A stretch of 28,360 nucleotides of DNA from Priapulus caudatus (GCF_000485595.1 NW_014577146.1:243348-271707); one strand, 5' to 3'; positions 8,371 through 18,889 are shown, counted from the first letter of the stretch. Notes: generated from the letters alone by a model not told the origin. Program-made: numbers and translations.

Positions 8371-9605
8371 CAATGTAACGTTTCGCTACTTATATATAAT
8401 TAAGCATTGTTCCAGGAAAACGAAAAAAAGTTGCTTAGTTAACGCGGTGATATCGGATGCGGGTCGGCCTGACAACTCGAGATCGCATTTTCAATTAATT
8501 CGAATACTATAGTATGGATGCGCCACAAATACGCGTCCGTCAGCATACACACATGCATATACAATCGGCGATATTCGGTAGAGTCATATCGTATGGTAAG
8601 CCCGTCATTATCTCTGTTTACCGAAGAACTTTTATTGACAGAATCAGAGTGAAATCTCACTGCATGGTCAATGTTAGAGTCCCTGTATATATAGCGGATT
8701 TGTGTAAAGTACGACGCTAGACAATACCGTGAGTGTGCCCGGTGTATTTAACAGGTTGCCTAAAGCGCTTAGCCTATACATGACGCTAAGAGTGTATTAT
8801 AGGATCGACAGTTGTCGACTTTCCTTACTGCGCTGATATATGTGCAGTTCTCTGTCCAATGGAGCATTAACAGCTGTCAGTCTTGCGTCTCTGATCCAGC
8901 TCGCTTTGCGAAAATCTCCCTCGTTTTTAATAATTTAATACTTGTATAATTGAAAATGTTTTGTTTTCGGTTAGCGAAAAATACTGCATGAAGTACTGCC
9001 ATGAAGTAAAAACTATAATTGCCAGCTGAAAATCAATGTTGCCCCCTGAGCGATGCCGCCACCTAGCATAAATACTGTTTCTTGCCACCGATGGCCGCCA
9101 CGATGTGTCGCAAAGGAACGTTAGAATCGGTCGACGAGGACTGTATATCAAATCTGGTGAAACGCAATGATAGCAGAATTTTTAACCGCGTTTGTACAAA
9201 CAAATTCCAATAAAAATGCCGAACCCTATAATAATGTCCCCAACAGATGACACTCTGATTTGTTTATCTTATATCTATGGGCTTAGCCCGAATGATGTAG
9301 ATTATAGGTTGCGCAAAATTAAGTATCATTTCAGTACACATAACTATATTTTTCCCTCGCAACCATGTAGGCAATATTTGTATAATATTAAAATATAGTA
9401 TAAGTTAATATACTATCAGTTACACGATATACCTTCGATAAAATCACCAAAATGAAGAAGTCCAAGCAACCAGACGTTAGTTGTAACCACAACTGAGCGT
9501 CAAAGATATTCGGCGCTTCACCAGCAGCCCCGAAGGCACATCAACCGATAATCTAATGATCATGCACAGCCTCGCCTCATCCCGCTGAAACTTTTCTGAC
9601 AACCT
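8371..9605. other. No gene recognised
   Basis: About 1.2 kb with scattered open frames (for example 8514-8720 plus and 9192-9398 plus). These look partly protein-like but have no domain, splice partner or conserved motif I recognise. No repeats were found except the retroposon tail that begins at 9606. Confidence 0.4.
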
Positions 9606-9672
9606 TTTATTTATTTATTTATTTAAAGACGGTACGCTGGTAAAATCTATATCGACATGAGCTTGCAAGCTC
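9606..9672 (-). mobile_element. LINE/SINE-like 3' tail, copy 2
   Basis: On the minus strand: GCAAGCTCATGT, then a variable stretch with TTTTACCAG, then CGTCTTTAAATAAATAAA and more AATA units. It shares order and spacing with the copy at 2321-2376 and has a longer simple tail. The upstream body of the element could not be delimited. Confidence 0.45.
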
Positions 9673-10231
9673 CTCATCGTCAGTGAAGCAAATATTGCAA
9701 ATGCGTGCGTAACGTCCACACGGCATTATGTTGCCTTCCTTCTCCCACAGCCACAGTTTCATATATCACTGACACGACGGACCGGTAATTATGAGTAGTA
9801 ATGACTGTTATCTGACAAATCAATAACGCTTTCCGATCAGTCGGCAGCGCTCGCTACAAACGCGCACCGCATTATCACTTTGTTGATACTACCATCACCG
9901 ACAAGGTGTCGAACAAGTCGGCCCATTAGGCTTGCTGCCTCCACAATGGTAGTGAACTACACGTTCGTGTAGGGGTCCTATGACCACGCCGCGTGTACGT
10001 GCATCTGATGGATGCGGGTAGGTCAATGTAAATGTCACCTGTAATGGCTTGCGCGCGTTCGTAGATGCTCTAGCTATAAGAGTCGTCCATCGGAGTTTAG
10101 CCAAGGACGCGACCGCGAGGAAATCACTACGTAATTACGGGTTTCCCGTTCCCACCCGGCGGGTAAATTCGGAGCGTGTGCGGGGTACACCGATTATATC
10201 CTGCGACAAAACCCGGCGACTAAAACCGTAA
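9673..10231. other. No gene recognised
   Basis: Mixed DNA between a retroposon tail and a MITE. Opposing open frames at 9895-10104 (minus) and 10049-10231 (plus) show no recognisable features. Confidence 0.4.
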
Positions 10232-10667
10232 AGGCCGGCGCACACCAGCCGATTTATCACGCGATTTGATAGGCCCGATAAAAATCAGCCGATATCGGGT
10301 AGGTGTGCGCGTTCATTTGTAGACGATTTTACTTACGATTATTTTTATCGGGTGATCATTCCAAATCAAACATGTTTGATTTTGAACCGATTATTTTGAA
10401 GCGATTTTTTTGTAATCCGGCAATATTTTGTAGTGTGCGTGTGAACTCAGAAAAATCCTCTACGATAAATATTGAACAGCCAATAGCTGAACGTGTCCGT
10501 GTCACATGACATTGAAAATGCATTCTTGCAGAACAAAATAATCAATTATATCGTAGATGTGCGGGTGTTTATCGGAAGGCGTCGCGCTGAGCCGATTTTA
10601 CAAACGATGAAGAGATTTTGTAATCGGACCGATTTCTGGGAAAATCTTTTTAGGTGTGCGCCGGCCT
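10232..10667. mobile_element. Non-autonomous DNA transposon (MITE), TAA duplication
   Basis: A 436-nt element with 15-nt inverted ends, AGGCCGGCGCACACC, flanked on both sides by TAA (10229-10231, 10668-10670). A 3-bp TAA duplication fits the PIF/Harbinger superfamily. The terminal motif recurs inside as AGGTGTGCGC near 10300. Many CGATTT/AAATCG motifs lie below the ends. No transposase frame is present. Confidence 0.8.
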
Positions 10668-10800
10668 TAACATAGCGCCTGGCTTAAACTGCTCGCGGGG
10701 TTTCAATTACGAAGGTTATAACCTGCGTGCAATCCTCAAAGTTTACCCAATATAGACTATACGTCCATGAGCCAGCGATGATAAAGACCTTCGCGTGTAT

Positions 10801-10842
10801 GATATCAAGAGCTCATGATAGAGAGCTCTATTATGAGCTCTT
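10801..10842. repeat. Small inverted repeat with GAGCTC motifs
   Basis: AAGAGCTCAT and ATGAGCTCTT flank a central GAGAGCTC, giving three GAGCTC palindromes within about 40 nt. Its function is unknown. Confidence 0.6.
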
Positions 10843-11234
10843 AATGATTTCGACACTTCTTTCGCTGTGCGTGTCTCGCGCGGCTGCCTGCATGCGGGCA
10901 TGATAATGCTGCTGCCAGCGCTCTTATGCGAGTACGTGCTGATAGCTCACGGGTCATTAACGGCTTTTCCGTCTCTTGGTACGATTTCTGTACCGCCTGT
11001 TCGCTTCGCCTGTAATGTCAGACTGATCGTACATGCGTCAAGTTTCTTCTTATGATGATTCTCTGTTTAGTTTTCTAGTTCGCTGAGACACTGGCACGCT
11101 GCATCACGTCGGCTAACTCGTTTAGTCGCCGGTACATGGCGAGATTACAGGTATACACTCATCTACGGACATACACACATTTATGACGTGCGCGCAGGTG
11201 CGTGCGCACACAGGCGCATAGAACAGAATCAGTA

Positions 11235-11515
11235 GCCTCGTTCACACGAGACCTCGTATTTATGAAATACGGTATTTGCGAAATACTGAATCTGAGACAA
11301 ATACGCGGCCGAGCGCTCACACGCTGATTCGCGGCTCCAGAAATACGGTATTTGCGAGCTGCGAGCTGCTTTAAACAATCAAGCGAACAATGCGAAATAA
11401 ACAATGCAATGCCCCCAACTGCCGATAAAATACGTAGACTGGTCCGCGCTCGACAGTTCCGCTCGCGCTACACTGGAACTGTCGAGCGCGGACCAGTCTA
11501 TAAAATACGCGGCTT
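11235..11515. mobile_element. MITE with GCC-CGTTCACACG end, interrupted
   Basis: The left end reads GCCTCGTTCACACGAGACC. The probable right end is AAATACGCGGC at 11505-11513, followed by TTAA. The interior repeats ATACGGTATTT and AATACGCGG motifs. It resembles its neighbour at 11520-11743 and has a 66-bp palindrome inserted at 11435. The ends are less symmetrical than those of its neighbour, so the boundaries are approximate. Confidence 0.5.
11435..11500. mobile_element. 66-bp palindromic MITE with 9-bp duplication
   Basis: Perfect 26-nt inverted arms (11435-11460, 11475-11500; start TAGACTGGTCCGCGCTCG) flank a 14-nt loop. The exact 9-bp sequence TAAAATACG flanks it on both sides (11426-11434, 11501-11509). 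A 9-bp duplication is typical of Mutator-like (MULE) elements. Removing the insert with one duplication restores GATAAAATACGCGGC, matching the end of the surrounding element. Confidence 0.85.
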
Positions 11516-11519
11516 AATA

Positions 11520-11743
11520 GCCGCGTTCACACGTAGCAAGAAATCCGGTATTTAGCGTACACACGAGGAAATGCGCGGTCCAAGAGATCCGGTATTTCTC
11601 AAGCACGGCAAATTGTTCGGAGTCTGGGAAGCCGCGTATTTACATCAAATACCGGATCTGTTTAGATATCGTATTTTTTGGACCGCGCATTTTGCCTCGT
11701 CTGAACGCTAAATACCGGATTTCTTGCTACGTGTGAACGCGGC
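11520..11743. mobile_element. 224-bp MITE with long inverted ends
   Basis: Inverted ends of about 39 nt, starting GCCGCGTTCACACGTAGCAA, are flanked by TA on both sides (11518-11519, 11744-11745). Similarity between arms continues inwards with indels, including CGCGGTCCAA, for about 70 nt. The motif CCGGTATTT recurs. The terminal motif GCC.CGTTCACACG is shared with the element at 11235 and resembles the large element at 14369. Confidence 0.8.
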
Positions 11744-11761
11744 TAACCACGACTGAAAATA

Positions 11762-12353
11762 TCAAGAACGTATAAAGAAGGAGCGCGTACAACGGTGAAA
11801 TGCTGAAACCATGTTGCAGTATTAGTCGAATTAATAAACTTTCCCCGTTTTATTTTGACGATTCTTTGCAGTATTATTGATCAGCTGTCCTACCTTGTTA
11901 ATATAAAACAAACCGCATGTCCCTACGATGCCCCTACGCTGAGATAATGAGCGGTGAAAATCTGGTATTTTCGACGAAAACCGACTCGAGATCAGTGTTT
12001 ACTGCAACTGTCTCTCGCTTTGAGATAACTTCGGGAAACCTCGCGTGTTTCCGTCAATGATTGACAAAGGGAATGAATGACGTCTGTTATTGATTGCCAT
12101 AGTGATGACCCCCACCTGTGCCCACCTCACGCTGGATGTATAGTAATCTCTGTAGTACTGACGTGAGTCAGCGCTACCATGGCGCTACACAGCGGCGACC
12201 GGAAGCAATACACTGGCCACAAAGCGAGAGACAGTCGCAGTAAACACTGATCTCGATAAAATAAACCGGGCAAAGTTTCTTAATTCGACTAATACTGCAA
12301 CATGGTTTCAGCATTTCACCGCTGTACGCTCTCCTTCTTTATACGCTCTTGAA
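11762..12353. mobile_element. Foldback element with interrupted arm
   Basis: The left arm at 11762-11855 matches the complement of 12257-12353 with few differences (shared GCTGAAACCATGTTGCAG). The right arm continues inwards at 12221-12256, but its partner is displaced to 11986-12021 (TCGAGATCAGTGTTTACTG). About 130 nt have therefore been gained in the left arm or lost from the right. No transposase frame is seen. Confidence 0.7.
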
Positions 12354-12389
12354 AATATGATAGCCGTTCCATGCGGGCTGCGGTACTCA

Positions 12390-13500
12390 AGAAACCATAG
12401 CTGTATATATATAATGGGTAATATAAATATGTGTTATTGATTGCCTCATCTCACACGCAACGGTGATCATATTTCCAGTTCTAACAGACTGTTCTAAGTA
12501 CCTGGGCGCACGCACACTTCTCTGAAGGCACACGCACGCGAGTATGTGCACGCGCACACTCACTCCCACACATTCGCGACATGACTTCCGTTTCTTTCTT
12601 TTAATTATCGTTTGCTCGCAGTCATTAACATTTAACGTCTTTCAGGACCCGTCTTTTGTACGTCACGCCGTTATCGGCCGCCACGCGTCGACAAGCACAA
12701 ATAGAAATGCGAACATGCATCTGCTCTATATGCATCGCTCGCACGCGAGCCGGCGCGCACATTGACTCGCACACAGGCACTTGGGACTCGCACGCCATTG
12801 CGCGCACCGCCGCATTCAACGCGTTCCGCGAAGTTGTCGCCCGTTAGTCGTGACGTCACGAGAGAGCGCGTGGGAGGCGGTGGTAGGTTTCTGACAGGCA
12901 GCCGCGCGCACACACGCATCTCTTGCACACGCACATGCACACGCGGACACGCGCACGTCGTGTGCTGCTGCCAGACTCGGTTCATCGTGCGCAGTCATCG
13001 GCAGCAGATATCGCGCTATTTACATACTTTAAGGGCGTTGTCAAGCAGCAGCTGCAGCCAGAAGATCTCTACGCCTAGGCGTACGCGCATCGGGTCATTA
13101 ACGAGCTAGCAACATCGGACAGCGCGATTCAGGTTGTCAATTTGCTTTGAGAAAGCTCAACCTATAACTGGTTATATTACCCGAGAAGGCTTACGCGTGC
13201 TTTCGACCCCCCACCGGCAATCTATAAATTAATATTGTGATAATATTATAACGCGACATACCCGCGACGAGCAATTTAAGGAACTGAACATTTATCGGGA
13301 AGCCTATATCGACCCTTCCTCGTGTGAATGTGGAACGAATCGTTCGCGCGGTGAGTGAGAATCGCACGCGCTATTCAAGCCGTAGGTGTAAACTTCTGCC
13401 GACGCATAGAGACGGCGAACGCTAGCGCTCCGTTCACAGACGAGCTTCACAAGGTTGCACCGCGTACCGTCACGCTGCGAGGACGCCAGTGCTAGCTAGA
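12390..13500. other. CpG-rich stretch, no exon defined
   Basis: CpG-dense DNA (notably 12640-13130 and 13330-13520) upstream of the putative signal-peptide exon at 13528, as in a promoter region. The open frames on both strands (12544-13109) are Arg/His/Cys-rich and shadow one another, so they reflect composition rather than coding. Confidence 0.4.
13223..13230 (+). promoter_or_regulatory. Possible TATA box
   Basis: TATAAATT lies about 300 nt upstream of the ATG at 13528 in a locally A/T-rich pocket between CpG-rich stretches. The position suits a promoter with a 5' untranslated region of roughly 270 nt, but single TATA-like matches are common by chance. Confidence 0.2.
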
Positions 13501-13527
13501 ATCACGCGCACACGCACCTGAGAGACA

Positions 13528-13599
13528 ATGAAGATTCTTATTGCGACCTTTCTTCTCGGTTTCTTTACACCACTCGTCATCGCCAGCGCGCTGCACCGG
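13528..13599 (+). CDS. Putative first coding exon: signal peptide, secreted protein
   Basis: An ATG in good context (GAGACAATGAAG) opens 24 codons that end exactly at a strong splice donor (CGG|GTAAGAAG, phase 0). The translation starts MKILIATFLLGFFTPLVIAS followed by ALHR. It has a short basic start, a hydrophobic core and small residues before a polar turn, a textbook secretory signal peptide. The upstream DNA is CpG-rich with a possible TATA box. The following intron contains a GT microsatellite, satellite DNA and a transposon, and no second exon could be recognised up to the window end. The protein family is therefore unknown. Confidence 0.55.
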
Positions 13600-13640
13600 G
13601 TAAGAAGTTACGTGTTAGTTAAATGAATCGTCCTGACTAT

Positions 13641-13836
13641 AGTGTGTGCGTGCGTGCGCGTGCGTGCATGTGCGCGTGTTAACGCGTGGTGGGAGTGCCT
13701 ATACGTGTCTGTGTGATTCCTTGCCTATACGTACGTTCCTACGTGTTTATGTGTGTACGTGAATGCGTGTGTGTGCGTGTGCGTGCGTGCGTGTTTGTCT
13801 GCGTACATGCATCCGCGCGCGCGTGCGCGCGTGTGT

Positions 13837-13902
<66 letters not shown>

Positions 13903-13990
13903 ACATGTGTCCATGCGTACTTGCGTGCCTGCGTGCGTGCTTGTATGCGCGCGTGTGTGAATGCACGCGTATATACGTGCGTGCGCGAGA
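13641..13990. repeat. GT / CGTG microsatellite
   Basis: CGTG, GTAC and GCGT units surround a pure (GT)n run at 13843-13898, just inside the putative intron after the signal-peptide exon. The Cys/Val and Thr/His open frames on the two strands are artefacts of the repeat. Confidence 0.95.
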
Positions 13991-14313
13991 GCTTGTACTA
14001 TCGCGCGTGTACACGTGGTGTTGCGATGACAATGGAATAATGAGGCTTAACTATGTGTGTGGATTTTATTCCGTCCGATCCCAGCGATGAGATTAAGGAA
14101 TTATTTAGACAAAGCCTCTATTCGAATCCGATCAGGAATCGAATAAATTTTATTTGAGCACGCTATTAATGCTTTTATGCTTCCGATGGCCGCAAAATGT
14201 TGCACGCACCCACCGGTTTGCCCAGCTTATGTAAACTGCCTAATCTATTGACCTGAAACATATATAGCCACAGGACACACGCACCCGCGCGCACGCATCC
14301 GTAAAACGGGAGT

Positions 14314-14368
14314 TAACGATACATGACACCACGTTCTAACGATACATGTCATCACGTTCTAACACTAC
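14314..14368. repeat. 23-bp satellite, left fragment
   Basis: Just over two units with core ATGACACCACGTTCTAA, the same satellite that resumes at 16537. The array is cut by the element at 14369-16536. Confidence 0.9.
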
Positions 14369-16536
14369 AGCCTCGTCTACACGACAAACCTTAACTCGGA
14401 GTTAAGCTAACGTCGAGTTAGGTTAATCGAGTTAGCCGATTATGTGCGTCTACACGACAACCACCGATAGCGGATTTATTACCGATTTATTATGCATGCG
14501 TGCCGTCGCGGTGCCGTATGTTAACGTGCGTGCGTGCGTGTACTTGTGCGGGCGTCTGTGTGCGTCGGTGCGTGCGTGCGTGCGTGGTGCGTGTGTGCGT
14601 GCGTCGCGTGCCGTGCGTGCGTGTGTACGCTCACGTGCGTTCGTGCGTCGCGTGCTGCACGTCCCGTACGTTGCTTGCGTGAGTGCCGTGCGTGTGCCGT
14701 ACATGTCGCGTGATGCGGTGCTTGCGTGCATGTGCACGTACAGTGCGTTCGCTGCAGTGCGTGCGTGCGTGCGTGGTGGCAGTACAGCCGTGCGCTGCGA
14801 TGCGTGCATGTGCTGCGTGTGCACGTACATGTGCGTGCATGCCTGCGCTGCGTGCATGTGCACGTACACGTGCGTTGCCGGCGCCAGTGCTCCTGTGTGT
14901 GTGCACGTACACGTGCGTGCGTGCGTGCGTCTGCGCTTGCGGTGTGTCTGCCGCGTGTGTATGTGCACGTAGCGTGCGCGTGCGTGCGTGGTGTGCCGTA
15001 CACGTGCGTGCATTGCGTGCGTGCGTGCGTGTGTACCTACCGTGGCTGTGCATGCGGTGCGTTGTGCACGGTCACACGTGCGTGCGAGGCGTCCGTGCGT
15101 TGCGGTGTACCTACCGTGCGGTGCATGACGTGCGTGTGCACGTACACGTGAGTGCATGCGTGGGCGCTGCGTCGTGTGTGTGCACGTACACGTGGCGTGC
15201 GTTTCCGGTGTGCGCGCGTTGTGGGCAGGTACACGTTTGCGTGCCGTGGCGTCGTTACGTGCTGTTGTGTGCACGTACACGTGCGTGCAGTAGTGGTGGT
15301 CCGTGTGGGTGTGCACGTACACGTGCTGTGCGTTGCCGCTCCGCAGGCTGTGTGCCGCGCGTGTGCATTCTGCACGTAGACGTGCGTTTGCGTCCGCGTG
15401 CCGTGTGTGCGCCGCGTGTGCTCTGACGTAGACGTGCAGCTGCTGTGCGTGCGCATGTGACGTACACGTGCGTGCATGCGTCCGTGTGGCTGTGCACGGA
15501 CACGTGCGTGCGTGCGTGCGTGCGTGTGTCGCGCGCGTGCTGCATGTGCACGTAGACTGTGCGTGCGTGCAGTGCGTCGTGTGTGTTGCTCTGTACACGT
15601 GCGTGCATGCATTGCGTGCGTCGTTCGTGCGGCGCTGGTGTACCATGTGGCCACTGTAGACGTGTCAACGGGCGCTGCGTGGGTACGTGCGGCGTGTGCC
15701 GTTACCACGTGCGTGCATGCGTGGTGCGTGCGTGTGTACCTTACACGTAGTGGTGTGCACGTACACGTGGCGTGCAATGCGTGCGTCCGTGCTGTTGCAC
15801 GTACACGTGCGTGCGTTCGCGTGCGCTGTGTGCCGTCGCGTGTGCCGGTACACGTTCGTGCGTCTGCGTGCGCGGCTTGTGCAGGCTACACGTGTGTGCC
15901 ATGTGTTGCCGTGTCCCGTGCGTGCGTGCCTGGGTGTGTGTGCAGTACACGTGCGTGCGTGCCGTGCCAGGCATGGCACGCTCACACGTGCGTGCTGTGC
16001 GTGCTGGTGACGTGTGCACTCGTGCGGTGTCGGCGCGTGTGCATGTGCCACGCTACACGTGCGTGCGGGGCGGGCGGTGCGTCGGTGTGCGCGCGCGCTG
16101 CAGGTACACATTCGTGCGTGCTGCATGGCTTGTGCAGTACACGGTGTGTTGTGTGCGTGGGTCGTGCGTACGTTGCGTGTGTGTGGCAGGTCACGAGCGT
16201 GTGCGTGCATGCATGTGCACGTAGACGTGCGTGGTGCGTGCGTGCGCCTGCGTGTGCCGTACACGCTGCGTGCATGCGTGCGTGCGCTGCGTGTCCCGTA
16301 CACGTGCGTGCATGCAGTGTGTGTGTAGCGTGTTGCAAGTCCAGTACACGTAGCGTGGTGCGTGCGTGCGTGTGTACGTACATCGTACTAGTGTTGCCGC
16401 CTATCGTGGAGTTATGTACTATTCGCTAACTCGAGTTAAGGTAACTCGAGTTAGCTTAATCTCGATTACCTTAACTCGAGTTAAGGCCCCGTGTAGACGC
16501 TTAACTCGAGTTAAGGTTCGTCGTGTAGACGAGGCT
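14369..16536. mobile_element. 2.17-kb TIR element carrying a tandem array, inserted in satellite
   Basis: The ends are inverted copies (AGCCTCGTCTACACGAC at the left, its complement at the right). They are flanked by TAC on both sides (14366-14368, 16537-16539). Below each end lie copies of the palindrome AACTCGAGTT (four at the right, degenerate ones at the left) and further GTCTACACG motifs. The interior (about 14470-16385) is a degenerate GC-rich array, and no transposase is encoded. Deleting the element and one TAC leaves TAACACTACATGACAC in register, restoring a full 23-bp satellite unit and confirming an insertion. The ends resemble the MITEs at 11235 and 11520, so it may be a satellite-bearing member of the same group. 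Confidence 0.85.
14470..16385. repeat. Degenerate CACGTG-rich array, period about 35-60 nt
   Basis: The recurring core TGCACGTACACGTGCGTGC is separated by variable CGTG/TGCG stretches; successive cores are mostly 35-60 nt apart. I count about twenty CACGTG hexamers. All six frames are long because the units lack stop codons (up to about 400 codons on the minus strand), giving Arg/Thr/His/Ala or Val/Cys/Arg translations. These are not credible proteins. Confidence 0.85.
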
Positions 16537-17270
16537 TACATGACACTACGTTCTAACGATACATGACATCACGTTCTAACGATACATGACACCACCGTGT
16601 AACGATATATGACACCACGTTCTAACGATACGTGACATCGCGGTATAACGATATATGACATCGCAGTATCACGATACATGACACCACGTTCTAACGATAC
16701 GTGACATCGCGGTATAACGATATATGACATCGCAGTATAACGATACATGACACCACGTTCTAACGATGCATGACACCACGTTCTAACGATGCATGACATC
16801 ACGTGCTAACGATACATGACACCACGTTCTAACGATGCATGACATCACGTTCTAACGATACATGACACCACGTTCTAACGATACATGACACCACGTTCTA
16901 ACGATACATGACACCACGTTCTAACGATACATGACACCACGTTCTAACGATGCATGACATCACGTTCTAACGATACATGACACCACGTTCTAACGATACA
17001 TGACACCACGTTCTAACGATACATGACACCACGTTCTAACGATACATGACACCACGGTCTAACGATACATGACATCACGTTCTAACGATGCATGACATCA
17101 CGTTCTAACGATACATGATACCACATTCTAGCGATACATGACACCACGTTCTAACGACACGTGACACCACGGTCTAATGATACATGACACCACGTTCTAA
17201 CGACACGTGACACCACGGTCTAATGATACGTGACATCGCGGTATAACGATAGGTGACGCCACGGTCTATA
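16537..17270. repeat. 23-bp satellite array, main block
   Basis: About 32 tandem 23-bp units with core ATGACACCACGTTCTAA. The variants are ATGACATC for ATGACACC, GATGC for GATAC, and CGGTATAAC or CGCAGTATAAC types clustered at 16620-16745 and near the end. Higher-order patterning (alternating unit types) is visible at 16620-16745. Confidence 0.95.
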
Positions 17271-18570
17271 ACAGTAACGGTAACCGTAAGCCTATACTAC
17301 ATGTTTCTACTTGGTAAAACTACAAATTAATCATCATGCATGAAGTTTGCCTTTCAAATATTTTGCATTTCATGATATCTGCTTTTGTTGTATCGGGAAG
17401 GTTATTGCAAACATGAAGTGGTGGCAAATGACGTTTTGTCTCGAGCCAAATCGGATTCCACTCCAATCTCCGCATACTTGCTTCCTCGCCTACTACGCTG
17501 TTATTTCTCACCGCGAATGGTTCCCGGTTGGTTGTCAGCATTGACTCTGCATCCGTCAGAAATCCGCGCTACCTAAATCGGTAAATTACTGATTTATTGA
17601 CTCCGCTACTATTATGCCCGGCGAAGAGTGTACACTTATAAAATAGCGTGTAATTCGCGGGCGATCTTCTAGATACTAATCATTATGATGATGTAGCCAG
17701 TCACCTGTGACAGCCTTGCGCAACTTAATTGCATGCACTTTGTTTGCATGCACTCGTCGCTCGTCTCAGCGTATCATCTGTTATTCTCGTTAAAATTGTT
17801 TGAAAGAAAAAAGGGAGTGAGAATCGCAAAACCAGACACTTTCACCGATCATCATCCGCCATGAGTTTGTTTCCTGTTGTCATTACGTAACGTGTTTTAT
17901 TCGCATCATCTTTTAATTAAAATCATCATTTCATCGCGTCACACGCATAGGAACGTCAAGCTATGCAAGCATGCGCCGTGTGCCCTGCGGGGGTTGTTCG
18001 TGCTCCATTCATACACTGCGTACAAATACATTAAGCGCTCATTCTTGTTTGTAAGTATTATGTAAATTCGTCTACTCTTCGCGCAATTAAATGCGACTGA
18101 TGTAAATCGCACATCGATACTAGCGGTTTGTCGCAGCATGGAACACCCACGACCCGCGCTGCGCATGCGTAGACACGTCATCGATCATGGCTCACGCTAC
18201 ACGCTGCAGTGCCGCTTTAGTGTGGTGGCGCCACGGGTGCCTAATGTGACATCGCTTGGTCGGTGAAGGTCGAGCGGGATGACATTAAAACCAGCACGTG
18301 TAGATGATGCGCCGTATATCGGCTAATCGGCTCATAGCTGCATGAATAACCGCGCGCTTTGTCGCGTTATTTCCCAGTAGTTAATTACATATTGCGCAAT
18401 TTAGTTTGCTGTGCGCAGACCGAGATCTATATATCATTAATTCTTAATGTCGGCATTATATAGTTGACCTTTCTGCCTAGAGTGATTGACAGGTGGGTCT
18501 TTCTGTGATATTAATAAACGTGCTCAAGAGCACTAGCCTGTGTATGATGCGCGGAGTTATTCTGGTTGAC
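17271..18570. other. No gene recognised
   Basis: About 1.3 kb of unique-looking DNA. An open stretch at 17320-17576 is readable on both strands (minus-strand frame MLTTNREPFAVRNNSVVGEE onward). I recognise no domain, and it may be part of a dispersed repeat. No exon of the upstream secreted-protein candidate was found. Confidence 0.4.
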
Positions 18571-18584
18571 GCCATGGGTTCTTT

Positions 18585-18776
18585 TCGTCGTCGTCGGTGG
18601 TGGCGGTGGTGGCGGTGGCGGCCGCGTCGTCTCTGTCGTCGTTGTTCTCGCCGTCGTTGTCGCTGTCGGCGTCGTCGTCGCTATTGGTGTCGTCTAGCTT
18701 CGTCGGCGTTATTGCCGTCGTTGTCGCTGTGTCGGTCGTCTTCGTTATTATTGTCGTCGGCGTCATCGGTGTCGCC

Positions 18777-18850
<74 letters not shown>

Positions 18851-18852
18851 TA
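18585..18852. repeat. GTC/GTT trinucleotide repeat
   Basis: Imperfect GTC/GTT/GGC triplets lead into a pure (CGT)n run at 18779-18850 of about 24 units. The poly-Ser, poly-Val and poly-Asp frames are repeat artefacts. Confidence 0.95.
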
Positions 18853-18889
18853 TGTGATCTGGAAACGGGGCTAAAAGGTCCCATCTAAT

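Noticed and set aside
10867-11055. Plus-strand frame with hydrophobic stretch (MIMLLPALLCEYVLIAHG)
   Set aside because: No donor in a fitting position and no other support; such frames arise often by chance.
14450-16429. Very long open frames on both strands (up to about 400 codons)
   Set aside because: They are made of CGTG/GTGC repeats that lack stop codons in every frame, giving Arg/Thr/His or Val/Cys translations with no domain.
18493-18888. Ser-, Val- or Asp-rich frames
   Set aside because: Artefacts of the GTC trinucleotide repeat, open on both strands.
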